The position numbers and the translations under genes were made by a program. 64,000 bases of DNA from NCBI RefSeq assembly GCF_040151475.1, contig NZ_JBDKWG010000144.1, forward strand, positions 62,001 to 126,000, written 5' to 3'. Position 1 is the stretch's first letter; every line of letters starts with the position of its first letter. The notes under the pieces are model-generated. The model was given only the letters and a program-made list of their open reading frames with translations, searched no databases and was not told where the DNA came from. This DNA is from CAXBNB01 sp040151475 (GTDB lineage Bacteria; Bacteroidota; Bacteroidia; Cytophagales; Cyclobacteriaceae). Below are positions 25,749 to 34,590 of this stretch, in pieces.

Positions 25749-27602
25749 ATGGAATATCTATTCAAATCGACCGCTTGCCTTGGAGCTTTGACTTTGTTTT
25801 ACTGTTTATTAGTCAAAAACCTGACTTTCCATAAGATGAACAGGTTTCTGCTGGGCGCAGTTTTTATACTGACATTAACCTTGCCGCTGGTTAATTATGA
25901 CTTGCCTTTTGACCCTACAAAATACGTGTCTTTTGATTATTTCAAAGTCCAAGATACTTATACATATGAAGATAATAGTTTTTTCACCGAAGCTGTAATC
26001 ACTAGTAGTTCAGAATCAACCATAAATAAGCCGACACCCATAGAAATTGAAGAAAGCCAATCCTACTTATCGCAATACAGTATCTGGGATTATGCTGCTT
26101 TGGTCTATTTGATAGGGTTGACTTTTTTTCTTACACGCTTTGTGATACAATGGATTTCGTTGTTTAGATTTTTTTCTTCAGCCCATAAAATAGAAGGACG
26201 ACATTCTACTCCATTTTACACTTCTATGACCGAAGTGCCTCCTTTTTGTTTTTTCAATAGAATAGTAATCCCGTCTAGTTTTTTGACCCACCCCGAGTTG
26301 GATCTTATTTTATCACATGAAAAAATACATCAAAGAAATGGACACACCTATGACATCTTCATAGCCGAGATGGTCAAAGTGATACACTGGTTCAATCCTT
26401 TTGCCTGGCTGTATAACCGAATGGTAAAAGAAAATTTGGAGTACCTGACCGACAGCCATATAGTAAAAACCGGGCACGACAAACAGGAATATCAACACTG
26501 CCTTGTCAATACGATCTTGAACATGCAACCAGTACCTTTGACAAATTGCTTTGCCAGTTCACTGATCAAAAAACGAATAGTCATGATGAACAAAAAGCAA
26601 AACCGCAAGATTGCTGCAATTCGATATGCCTTGATATTGATACCGCTTTTTGTGTTGACTTCATTTTTTAATGATGGTATAGAACAAGAAATCACTTCTG
26701 AAACATGGGAAGATAAGATCGAAAATTTTGAGGAATATCATTTTATTGTCGGTCCAAAAGCAACAGTGGAAGAGTTGACACAGCTTAAAGAGGATTTGGC
26801 AGAACAACTAGAGGTAAAACTGGTATTTGACGAATTGAAATTCAATGATCACCTTGAAATCAGTTCCCTAGTCGCTACCTTTTACTCCGGAGGAAGTAAA
26901 CTCAGTATAAATGCTGGGAATGAGGTAAAAGACAAGGGCATTTATCCTATTTATTTTAAAAAGACTAATGAAGAAGTAGGTGTAGGCAGGCTTCATAGGG
27001 AACCTGCGACTCAAATTCTAATTAAGGAATTTAAGAAAAAGGCAGAAGTATATTTATATGGAATTACTAAAAAAGATTTTGAAACTCTTGATCTGGAGAA
27101 TTCATCTTCAAACGAAGTAGGGGACGTAAAATATAAATTTCTCATTGATGAAACTCCTTCTGAAACGATAAAGAAACAAAACCTTTTTCCTCTAAACCCA
27201 TTGCATATTCAAGAAATTAGAGAAAGCTTATCAACGGATTCAGACGGAAATAAGACAATGACTGTATACATCAATTTGAAGTCCGAAGAAAAAAGAAGCC
27301 TTCCATTTAATGAATATCCTGAAAGCTGGAAAGACTACAAATCTTCAGTCACATATAATCAGCTTAACGAAGCTAGGATCAAAAATTTTCGTGGACAAAT
27401 AGAGCGACTTCCATTCCCAGCAAAATACTTTATTGATGGCCTGCCTACAACCAGTAATGTCCTTGATGAATATGAAAACCTTGAAAAGGTTGAAATGGAA
27501 ACTTATTACTTATCCCCAAATATAAACATGGCTCCAGTCACTCAATTTACCGAAGTAAGGGTCAGTACCAAAAGGAACAAAGCAGATATTGAAAAGAAAT
27601 AA
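25749..27602 (+). CDS. M56 family metallopeptidase (BlaR1/MecR1-like sensor)
   Basis: A 617-residue membrane protease-sensor. Several transmembrane helices lie at residues about 5-22, 33-48 and 115-140. The zinc motif HEKIH is at 190-194 (SHEKIHQRNGHTYD), with IHWFNPFAW at 212-220. A further helix, YALILIPLFVLTSF, is near 295, and then a roughly 310-residue periplasmic domain without the penicillin-binding domain of BlaR1. It therefore senses something else, or transduces envelope stress. On activation it would cleave BlaI. It starts 1 nt after blaI. The gene is followed by a short decayed copy of its own first codons at 27624. Confidence 0.88.
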   Translation: MEYLFKSTACLGALTLFYCLLVKNLTFHKMNRFLLGAVFILTLTLPLVNYDLPFDPTKYVSFDYFKVQDTYTYEDNSFFTEAVITSSSESTINKPTPIEIEESQSYLSQYSIWDYAALVYLIGLTFFLTRFVIQWISLFRFFSSAHKIEGRHSTPFYTSMTEVPPFCFFNRIVIPSSFLTHPELDLILSHEKIHQRNGHTYDIFIAEMVKVIHWFNPFAWLYNRMVKENLEYLTDSHIVKTGHDKQEYQHCLVNTILNMQPVPLTNCFASSLIKKRIVMMNKKQNRKIAAIRYALILIPLFVLTSFFNDGIEQEITSETWEDKIENFEEYHFIVGPKATVEELTQLKEDLAEQLEVKLVFDELKFNDHLEISSLVATFYSGGSKLSINAGNEVKDKGIYPIYFKKTNEEVGVGRLHREPATQILIKEFKKKAEVYLYGITKKDFETLDLENSSSNEVGDVKYKFLIDETPSETIKKQNLFPLNPLHIQEIRESLSTDSDGNKTMTVYINLKSEEKRSLPFNEYPESWKDYKSSVTYNQLNEARIKNFRGQIERLPFPAKYFIDGLPTTSNVLDEYENLEKVEMETYYLSPNINMAPVTQFTEVRVSTKRNKADIEKK

Positions 27603-27623
27603 TTAGGCAAAAAAACTTAAAAC

Positions 27624-27701
27624 ATGGAATATCTATTGAAATCGACTGCTAATCTTGGTGTTTTGAGTGCTGCAAACCATATCCAAAAAGATGGACTTTA
27701 A
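27624..27701 (+). pseudogene. Truncated remnant of a second M56 sensor gene start
   Basis: An ATG opens the peptide MEYLLKSTANLGVL, which matches the first residues of the adjacent M56 gene (MEYLFKSTACLGAL) at both DNA and protein level. Similarity then stops after about 14 codons and a TAA follows at 27699. It looks like the 5' end left from a tandem duplication or recombination, with the body deleted. It is probably not translated into anything useful. It might alternatively be a leader peptide. Confidence 0.6.
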
Positions 27702-27805
27702 ATATGCATTGAACGAAAAAAGATTGATCATTTCATTTTGATGGTGTTATCCGATAAGCCCTCCATGAGTTGTTTGGATAATATTGAGCGGATAAGTCTA
27801 CAGTA

Positions 27806-29119
27806 TCAATCATTTGTAGATACCTCTTGGAGGGTTTTCATTGGCTGTATTGACTTCTCAACATCACTTGAAGATTGGTTGATTTCAAACTTCACAAACC
27901 AGACTACTGCCAACACAGAAAAGACATGATAAAACACCATGAAATAGGTACCGAATGGCAATAGATTTTCAATACTAAACCAGCTTCCGTAAAACCATAT
28001 TATAGCCAAACCAAACACACTTTTAATACTTTCAGTAAAAACTGCAGCAGGTTTTCTGTCCATGAGTGTGGTAAAAGAAAAAATGGTTAGGAACAGGAAG
28101 GTTCCATACAAATAGAGATTTGCCAATTTCAAGTCAGGCAAAACGACAAGCATGTGCAGCATCAATAGCAGGGTGATAGTAAATTGAACCCATGACCAAA
28201 CCTGAAGCGAAGTGGATGCTGCTGTGTCATATTTCACCTGAGTTGATGGGTCGTCAATAATCTCAATGGGATATTTGTCCCTGACATCTTCCGGTCTCCA
28301 TCCTGTAGGCATAAACCATAGTCGCATTTTGTCCCAATAGCTTTTTGCCCGCCAGGCATCTTGAATCAGCAGCCAGAGATGTTGAAAATTGATGATGATT
28401 GGATTCCATGTTCTTGCTGGTTTTTTAACGCCATAGACACAAGGCACTTCATCCAACTCTTCTTGATAAGTACCGAACAGCCTATCCCAAATTATAAAGA
28501 TTTGTGATAAATTTTTATCAAGGTATTCCTTATTGATGGCATGGTGTACCCGGTGTATCGACGGGGTAACTAAGATATACTCCAGTATTCCGAGTTTAGG
28601 GATGTGCCTCGTATGGTACCAAAACTGTAAGAACAAATGGATGGGAGAAATAGTGGCAATGACTTTCGGAGGTAAACCGATTAATGCCGCCGGAATAAGA
28701 AATATGGCATAAATAGAAAGTGTATCGGAGATGGACTGCCGCAACGCACACGGCAGGTTAAATTCTTCCGAACTATGGTGGATGACATGGTAGTTCCAAA
28801 AATAATTCATGAAATGAGACAGCCTGTGCATACAATAGCCGGCAAAATCTATGGCTATAAAACTCAAGACATAAACCAGAAATGTTCCTTTGATCTGAAC
28901 GATCTGAAAATGTTCAACCAACCAGGAATAGCCAATGACTACCACTGTCAGCCCCAATACATTTTTAATGGTATTGGTAACACCGGAACTTAAACTGGAA
29001 ATAGTATCAAAGCTTCTGAGTGTTTGCTTTTTTATCATCCAGCCATATACAAATTCTATAATGACCAGCACCAGAAATGCCGGAATGGCAATCAATAGAA
29101 CTTTGGCGTATGCTTCCAT
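27806..29119 (-). CDS. Sterol desaturase / fatty acid hydroxylase family membrane protein
   Basis: A 437-residue integral membrane di-iron oxygenase. Histidine clusters HRLSH, HVIHHSSE and HRVHHAIN are spaced as in the FA_hydroxylase family (C-5 sterol desaturase, alkylglycerol monooxygenase-like). The N-terminal three spans and a C-terminal block of four further hydrophobic segments (QVWSWVQFTITLLLMLHMLV onward) make it longer than minimal family members and similar to the alkylglycerol-monooxygenase-like layout. Expected to hydroxylate or desaturate a membrane lipid; the substrate is not predictable. Confidence 0.85.
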   Translation of the reverse strand: MEAYAKVLLIAIPAFLVLVIIEFVYGWMIKKQTLRSFDTISSLSSGVTNTIKNVLGLTVVVIGYSWLVEHFQIVQIKGTFLVYVLSFIAIDFAGYCMHRLSHFMNYFWNYHVIHHSSEEFNLPCALRQSISDTLSIYAIFLIPAALIGLPPKVIATISPIHLFLQFWYHTRHIPKLGILEYILVTPSIHRVHHAINKEYLDKNLSQIFIIWDRLFGTYQEELDEVPCVYGVKKPARTWNPIIINFQHLWLLIQDAWRAKSYWDKMRLWFMPTGWRPEDVRDKYPIEIIDDPSTQVKYDTAASTSLQVWSWVQFTITLLLMLHMLVVLPDLKLANLYLYGTFLFLTIFSFTTLMDRKPAAVFTESIKSVFGLAIIWFYGSWFSIENLLPFGTYFMVFYHVFSVLAVVWFVKFEINQSSSDVEKSIQPMKTLQEVSTND

Positions 29120-29184
29120 ACGGGGTGAAATGTTGTTGAATTAGTAATTTAGCGTATTGGTATGATATTGTCAATTGCTTTTAC

Positions 29185-30015
29185 TCAGGTAGAGTAAATC
29201 CCGTCTTCTTCTATACGAATGGCTTTTTGTTTGTATAATCCTCCAATCGCTTTTTTGAAGAGTTTTTTACTCATTCCCAATTGCTCTTTGATGTCATCCG
29301 GATTGGATTTGTCATTCAATGCTAAAAACCCACCGTTAAATTTCAGGTTTTCAAGAATAATCTGTGCGTTAGGCTCTACATTTTCATAACCTTGTTTTTC
29401 CAGGATTATGTCAATTTTTTTATCCGGACGAACTTTTTTTACAAAGCCAGTGGTTTTATCTCCCGGAGCTATGTTCTTGAATATTTCATTGTCGTAAATC
29501 AGACCCTCATATAAGTGGTCAATGATTACATTGTATCCTATGTCTGTTTTTTTGCAGATCAGTAAATCTACTTGTTGGCCTTCTTCCAACTGAATGTCGT
29601 CTTTTTCGGCAAATTCGGTAATCTTCATAGAAGCGGCTATTCGCTCAGTTCTGGGATCGAAATACACAAAGACAAATACCCAGCTACCTGCCTTAATTAC
29701 ACCCGATTGTTCCCTGTATGGAAGCATCAAATCCTTTTCCAATCCCCAATCCAAAAAAGCACCCATGCTATTCACATCCTTTACCTGCAAATAGGCAAAT
29801 TCATCTGTTTTGGCAAATGGTACTAATGTTGTGGCAATAATTCTGTCCTCAGAATCCTTATATATAAAGACCTCAATGGAGTCTCCCACTCCCAGATTTT
29901 CTGGTGCATACTTTTGAGGGAGCAACACATCATTGTCTTCATCGTCTCCCAGGTAGAAACCAAATTCTACATGCCTTAATACTTCGAGTGTATTGTCTTT
30001 GCCTACATGGATCAT
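29185..30015 (-). CDS. cvfB: CvfB-like S1 domain RNA-binding protein
   Basis: A 276-residue cytoplasmic protein with the CvfB/YitL layout. The start NTLEVLRHVEFGFYLGD is followed by S1-type OB folds (QVKDVNSMGAFLDWGLEKDL at about 80-99, GYNVIIDHLYEGLIYDNEIF at about 170) and a C-terminal winged helix (DIKEQLGMSKKLFKKAIGGL, then KQKAIRIEEDGIY). In staphylococci CvfB affects virulence gene expression; in Bacteroidota the role is unknown, and RNA binding is the family expectation. Divergent from the desaturase gene. Confidence 0.9.
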   Translation of the reverse strand: MIHVGKDNTLEVLRHVEFGFYLGDDEDNDVLLPQKYAPENLGVGDSIEVFIYKDSEDRIIATTLVPFAKTDEFAYLQVKDVNSMGAFLDWGLEKDLMLPYREQSGVIKAGSWVFVFVYFDPRTERIAASMKITEFAEKDDIQLEEGQQVDLLICKKTDIGYNVIIDHLYEGLIYDNEIFKNIAPGDKTTGFVKKVRPDKKIDIILEKQGYENVEPNAQIILENLKFNGGFLALNDKSNPDDIKEQLGMSKKLFKKAIGGLYKQKAIRIEEDGIYST

Positions 30016-30135
30016 TGATACAAAGTTATGTTAATTAATACCAACATTTTAACATTTGTCGTTTTCACCTGACTATAATTGAGACAGTTTATGATGTAAA
30101 TTGCACTTCTTGTAGCTCAATAAAACAGAATGTGC

Positions 30136-30143
30136 TAAATTTG
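30136..30143 (+). promoter_or_regulatory. Putative -7 element for the fatty acid desaturase
   Basis: TAAATTTG, an exact TAnnTTTG match, 69 bases before the ATG at 30212, in the divergent gap to cvfB. Confidence 0.4.
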
Positions 30144-30211
30144 AAGTTGCGGCATTTAGTTTTAGGGCATTTGCGTTCATTTTTCCGTTAAGTACTTTCT
30201 TAAAAACAGCT

Positions 30212-31318
30212 ATGAAATTAGAAAAAATTAGTTTTGCAAACCATCAGGACGTTGAGTTTATAAAGACTCTACGTACCCGCGTGTCGGATTATTTCAAAAC
30301 AAAAAATATTTCACGCTACGGAAATGCCAAAATGGTGGTGAAGTCCGTTTTCATGTTGTCGCTCTTTTTTGGCCCTTATATTTTGATGATCAGTGGTGTT
30401 GTCAGTTCACCTCTCGCTATTTATAGTATGTGGTTGCTGATGGGAGCCGGAATGGCCGGAATAGGAATGTCCATCATGCATGACGCAAATCACGGAGCTT
30501 ACTCTAAAAACAAAGTGGTAAACAAACTAATGGGTATTTGCTCTGACTTAGTAGGGGCAAGTAGTACAAATTGGAAAATTCAGCACAATGTCTTACATCA
30601 TACTTATACTAATGTGGACGGTATGGATGAAGACATTGATCCTAGTGGTGTAATGCGTTTTTCTCCGCATCAGAAATGGTATAAAATTTATAAACTTCAA
30701 CACATTTATGCCTGGTTTTTTTATGGAGTAATGACCTTGTTTTGGGTAACAGCCAAAGACTTTTCATCTTTATACAAATACCGAAAACTAGGTCTCAATA
30801 TCAACTATGGGAATATTAACAAGTTACTGATAGAATTGATCGCCTGGAAAAAATTCTATTATGGCTATATTCTGGTATTGCCCCTGATTTTTCTTCCTGT
30901 ACCATGGTGGCAGGTACTTTTAGGTTTTTTTAGTCTGCATTTTATTTGTGGTATTATACTATCCTGCATTTTTCAATTGGCACATGTGATGCCAGATATG
31001 GAGTACCCTGAAATCAACGAAAGTGGTTCATTGGAAAACAATTGGGCAATTCATCAAATACTTACTACAGCCAACTATTCACCTAAAAGCAATATTTTAT
31101 CATGGTTTATAGGAGGCCTGAACTATCAGATTGAACATCATCTTTTTCCAAACATTTGCCATGTTCATTACAAAAATATTTCTAAGATTGTGAAAAAGAC
31201 TGCTTTGGAGTTTAATCTTCCCTATCGTTCACAACCTACATTCGTGTCTGCTTTGTGGAATCATATCAAAATGTTAAAAAGACTGGGATCTTATCAATTG
31301 GCAGAAGTGAAAGCTTAA
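30212..31318 (+). CDS. Acyl-lipid/acyl-CoA fatty acid desaturase (front-end type)
   Basis: A 368-residue membrane di-iron desaturase. The three histidine boxes are clear: HDANHGAYS, HNVLHHTYTN, and QIEHHLFPNICHVHY with the Q in place of the first His that marks front-end (delta-5/6/8-type) desaturases. No cytochrome b5 domain is fused, so electrons must come from another protein. Four or so membrane spans surround the boxes. Likely introduces a double bond into membrane phospholipid acyl chains, perhaps for cold adaptation (inference). Confidence 0.9.
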   Translation: MKLEKISFANHQDVEFIKTLRTRVSDYFKTKNISRYGNAKMVVKSVFMLSLFFGPYILMISGVVSSPLAIYSMWLLMGAGMAGIGMSIMHDANHGAYSKNKVVNKLMGICSDLVGASSTNWKIQHNVLHHTYTNVDGMDEDIDPSGVMRFSPHQKWYKIYKLQHIYAWFFYGVMTLFWVTAKDFSSLYKYRKLGLNINYGNINKLLIELIAWKKFYYGYILVLPLIFLPVPWWQVLLGFFSLHFICGIILSCIFQLAHVMPDMEYPEINESGSLENNWAIHQILTTANYSPKSNILSWFIGGLNYQIEHHLFPNICHVHYKNISKIVKKTALEFNLPYRSQPTFVSALWNHIKMLKRLGSYQLAEVKA

Positions 31319-31334
31319 AAGCAGCGGTCACTGA

Positions 31335-31579
31335 TTAGTTGTAGATGTCTTTTCTGTGCCCCACTTTTCGAATGTTTACAATTCTTATTGAATCTTTAAT
31401 AGAATATATAACTCTGTAATTTCCTGTTCGAATTCTCCACAAATCTTCATCACTACCTCTTAACTAGGTCGTGGATTTTCCGATAAATTGTCTATAGAAT
31501 TAACTATTTTGGGTAGCATCGAAGAAGGTAATTTCAGCATTTCCTTTGCTGCTTTCTTCTTAAATGTAATTTGATACAT
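31335..31579 (-). pseudogene. RelE/ParE-type toxin gene, frameshifted
   Basis: The first 38 codons from the ATG at 31579 read a RelE-like start (MYQITFKKKAAKEMLKLP, ending NPRP). They then run into TAA one codon later. Another frame continues from 31463 with LRGSDEDLWRIRTGNYRVIY and ends VGHRKDIYN at 31335. The family normally has NPRPxGxKKLxG at the junction, so about 13 nt appear to be lost (3n+1 bases in any case), giving an original of about 85 residues. The ATG overlaps the antitoxin stop (TAATG). An mRNA-cleaving toxin is therefore inactive here. Confidence 0.8.
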
Positions 31580-31773
31580 TATAACTTACCTGAAGCTTTT
31601 AATTGGTTTTTCAGTTCTTCCCAGCTAAGTTCATCATCGTCCTTTCTACTTTCAGCTATGATCACATCCAGTAAATCCTCTACTTTGTCTTGATGAGTTT
31701 CAAGATGATCTATATCTATTTGCACAAACCGTTTGTTGTGCGTTTCGTCTTTGATAAATGTTACTCCTTTCAT
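31579..31773 (-). CDS. Antitoxin of a RelBE-like module
   Basis: A small acidic 64-residue protein beginning MKGVTFIKDETHNKRFVQID and continuing into DLLDVIIAESRKDDDELSWE. This type of small protein precedes RelE/ParE toxins in Bacteroidota. The C-terminal WEELKNQLKASGKL would wrap the toxin. The ATG at 31773 is preferred over 31812. Its stop overlaps the toxin ATG by one base. The toxin is frameshifted, so the antitoxin is orphaned in function. No other gene follows it closely. Confidence 0.7.
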   Translation of the reverse strand: MKGVTFIKDETHNKRFVQIDIDHLETHQDKVEDLLDVIIAESRKDDDELSWEELKNQLKASGKL

Positions 31774-31865
31774 GATTGTTGTAATTTTAGATAGTAAAAA
31801 TACTAATTTCAATACTCATTCGAGTTTTGTTATTGAGTTTTGTTTACCTAAATAGGGTTCGCCAC

Positions 31866-32606
31866 TTATTGTGGTTTCTTAAAAAAACTATTTGGTATTC
31901 CAAGACCCAGTACTATTTCGTTGATGATTACATTGGTGGTTTTTCCTTTGCTTCTTATTTCATATTCCATGGGGATGTTTATGCCACTGAGCGGTTTATA
32001 GTTTTTGAAAAAAGCTTCCTGATATACATATCTTTCGTTCCCTTTATCTTTTTCTATCGTTTTAAAGACTTGGAAGGAAACCGGATTGATATAATAATAG
32101 GTAAGCCTACTCTCCATAGTGTTTACCTGGATTACTAAATATAGTTCTTCATCAGAGGTTTGCTCACCAATATAGACCATTTCTAAGCTGTCTTTTTGAG
32201 CGATATATAAAGGACTGTCAATATTTGGAGAGTTCACCAGTTTTGAAATTTCTGATGGAGTCATTTCCTGTTGTCCGGTGTTTGTGATACACCAATATTC
32301 TGCACCATCAAAGGAATAGATAAATTGATGTTCCTGCCATTTGCCATCCATTCTTACTTTATTCGGTCGTTTCCTTGTTACTTCATATTTTCTCTGGTCA
32401 CTAAGTCCTTTAATTTCCGTAACAACCAACTGCATAGAACGAATCGAAGACACCTGCTCCTGTCCCCAGGATTTAAAATGTTTTTCAAGAATCGTATTGA
32501 TATTTTGACTCATTAGCACATTCGGGTGAATTCCAACCCAAATGACAAGAGTAATAGCAATGGTTTTAAAAGTTATCATGAAAATGGTTTTTTTACTAAA
32601 GCTCAT
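31866..32606 (-). CDS. Exported LolA/LolB-like lipoprotein-carrier fold protein
   Basis: A 246-residue protein with an N-terminal signal segment (TFKTIAITLVIWVGIHPNVL, then MSQN). The body reads like a LolA-like beta sandwich: IRSMQLVVTEIKGL, YEVTRKRPNKVRMDGKW, FIYSFDGAEYWCITN, YYYINPVSFQVFKTIE, and IPMEYEIRSKGKTTNVIINE. That order of a DGxxxW-type strand and final INE strand is common in outer-membrane lipoprotein-sorting proteins. No lipobox. The exact role is unknown; a periplasmic lipid or lipoprotein carrier is a family-based guess. Confidence 0.6.
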   Translation of the reverse strand: MSFSKKTIFMITFKTIAITLVIWVGIHPNVLMSQNINTILEKHFKSWGQEQVSSIRSMQLVVTEIKGLSDQRKYEVTRKRPNKVRMDGKWQEHQFIYSFDGAEYWCITNTGQQEMTPSEISKLVNSPNIDSPLYIAQKDSLEMVYIGEQTSDEELYLVIQVNTMESRLTYYYINPVSFQVFKTIEKDKGNERYVYQEAFFKNYKPLSGINIPMEYEIRSKGKTTNVIINEIVLGLGIPNSFFKKPQ

Positions 32607-32789
32607 TCTATAAAAATAGCCTTGTCTTTATTGACATATAAATTGAATGTAAATCAGTTTTTCAGCAATTCAAATCTCCTGAGTCAGTTTTTTCTTATAT
32701 TCGGAGATAGTTGGGTTTTGTTGTGACTAATCCAATATTTGAACGTTGTTATAAGAAATTCATACATGATCAGACTTAACTCCATTTTT

Positions 32790-33284
32790 ATGTATAAATA
32801 CCTCATTTTATTTTTTCTGCTTCCAATATTATCAGTTGCCCAAGAGGATAAAGGTTTTGAAAAGGCTTTTAAAGCTTACGATAAAGGCGATTATGAAAAA
32901 GCCCTGGATTTGTTTAACAAGATAGAAGAATCACAATCATCCAATGCTGAATTTTTCCTGTTCAGGGGCATTTGTTTTTCAGAAACAGGCAATGATGTAA
33001 AAGCGATTGCTGATTATAATTTGGCCATTGAAATAGATAATGAATATCCCGAAGCATATAACCAAAGGGGTTTTTCCTTCTTTTCTCAGGGAAATGATTC
33101 GCTGGCGATTAAAGATTTCGATAGAGCCATTGAGCTTAATCCTGAGATGGTGGAAATATATATGAATCGTGGCTCTGCAAAATATGATGCGGGAGATACT
33201 AAAGGTGCATGTGAGGATTGGAAAACGGCAAAGGTAAAAGGCCTGGGTATAGCCGACCAACTCATAGAACAACTGTGTAAATAG
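32790..33284 (+). CDS. Secreted TPR protein
   Basis: About 164 residues from the ATG at 32790. The signal peptide MYKYLILFFLLPILSVAQ ends in AQ as usual in Bacteroidota. Four TPR units follow (KAFKAYDKGDYEKALDLFNK, FFLFRGICFSETGNDVKAIA, AYNQRGFSFFSQGNDSLAIK, IYMNRGSAKYDAGDTKGACE). It is a protein-interaction scaffold in the periplasm. The longer start at 32739 would put 17 extra residues before the signal peptide and is rejected. It lies 25 nt before the ABC permease genes and may be co-transcribed with them. Confidence 0.8.
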   Translation: MYKYLILFFLLPILSVAQEDKGFEKAFKAYDKGDYEKALDLFNKIEESQSSNAEFFLFRGICFSETGNDVKAIADYNLAIEIDNEYPEAYNQRGFSFFSQGNDSLAIKDFDRAIELNPEMVEIYMNRGSAKYDAGDTKGACEDWKTAKVKGLGIADQLIEQLCK

Positions 33285-33309
33285 ATAGCTCTAAAGCTAA
33301 AATATAAAG

Positions 33310-34584
33310 ATGGGTGTTTATATTCTCAAAAGACTAATCACGATAATTCCATTTGCCTTGCTGGCAGTTCTTTTGGTTTTTATTGTCTTCGAGTCTTCAT
33401 GGAATCCCGATCCTTTAGAATATCAAAACGGCTCCCATTTGGATTTCACAGATCAGCAAAGGATCGAAAAAATCAACTGTGAACGGAGAAAGGATTTACA
33501 CCTGGACTGGCCTGTTTTCTATTTTTCCATTACATCAGCTGCTATTCCCAAAGACATTGGAAGTATATGTAACTACTACGAACGTGATCTTTTGGAAACG
33601 CTTTGCCTCCGCAATGGAAATACTCTAGGAGCGCAAAATTTTGTAGAACTTTTAACACAAAAAATCAAAGAAACCGGCAACAATGATCTGGATCAAATCT
33701 TTAGAGCAAATGCACAATTGGAGATTGAAAGTGCGGTTTCAACATTCCCAACACTGAATCAAGCATTTTTAGAATACAGTAAGCATGATCATTTCCATAA
33801 AATTTTAATTCCACGTTTTGAATTCCATTTTGCGCAAAATAGATTTCATGCTTGGTTAAGTGATTTGCTAAAATTTGATTTTGGAAACTCCACATTGGAC
33901 AACCAGCCTATAGCAACGAAACTCAACAAAGCACTGGCTAATACTCTTATCTTTACGATACCTGCGGTCTTCTTTATTTTTTCGATTTCTATTTTCACAG
34001 GCCTCTATCTTTCAATCAAAAAAGGCAAACTAAATTCAATAATGTCAAATGCACTGTATGTGATAGATGCCATCCCATTGATTTGGCTTTCAATTATATT
34101 CATACTGCTGTCCGCATACCTGGGTATGGGTTACTCAACCATGAGCTTTGGTTCGAACTCATTTTTGGACACACTTTCCCGATACGGTTTGCCCATCTTT
34201 ACTTTGGTTTTGGCATCTGTACCTTATGTCAGTAAACAAATCCAGCAAACCATTCTAAAATCGAAAAATGAACCTTTTGTAAAAACAGCTATTGCCAAAG
34301 GATTATCTGAAAAAGTGATTTTCACAAAACACATTTTGCCAAATGCGGCACTTCCTATCGTCATACTTTTTTTCGATTATCTGGCGTATGCTTTCGGAGG
34401 TGCTTTTGTAGTAGAGTTGGTTTTTTCCATCAACGGCATTGGTATGTTGATGGCAGATTCGGTTTTAGCTAATGATTTACCTGTCATATCAGCCATCATC
34501 TTATACCTGATTTTTATTAAGATGATATTAACACTTCTGAGTGATGTAGCCAGCTATTTGATCAATCCATCTATTAAATTTTAG
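33310..34584 (+). CDS. DppB/OppB-like ABC transporter permease with large periplasmic insert
   Basis: A 424-residue permease. The first helix (ILKRLITIIPFALLAVLLVF) and the later DFGNSTLDNQPIATKLNKAL, ANTLIFTIPAVFFIF and IAKGLSEKVIFTKHILPNAA (EAA loop contacting the ATPase) place it in the oligopeptide/dipeptide permease family. Between helix 1 and the family core, residues about 30-190 form a hydrophilic, Cys-containing insert larger than usual. Partner permease follows 6 nt downstream. No ATPase or substrate-binding gene is adjacent. Confidence 0.88.
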   Translation: MGVYILKRLITIIPFALLAVLLVFIVFESSWNPDPLEYQNGSHLDFTDQQRIEKINCERRKDLHLDWPVFYFSITSAAIPKDIGSICNYYERDLLETLCLRNGNTLGAQNFVELLTQKIKETGNNDLDQIFRANAQLEIESAVSTFPTLNQAFLEYSKHDHFHKILIPRFEFHFAQNRFHAWLSDLLKFDFGNSTLDNQPIATKLNKALANTLIFTIPAVFFIFSISIFTGLYLSIKKGKLNSIMSNALYVIDAIPLIWLSIIFILLSAYLGMGYSTMSFGSNSFLDTLSRYGLPIFTLVLASVPYVSKQIQQTILKSKNEPFVKTAIAKGLSEKVIFTKHILPNAALPIVILFFDYLAYAFGGAFVVELVFSINGIGMLMADSVLANDLPVISAIILYLIFIKMILTLLSDVASYLINPSIKF

Positions 34585-34590
34585 TCGCAA

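Noticed and set aside
27738..27929. 63-residue plus-strand ORF after the M56 gene
   Set aside because: Mostly antisense to the sterol desaturase C-terminus; no motif.
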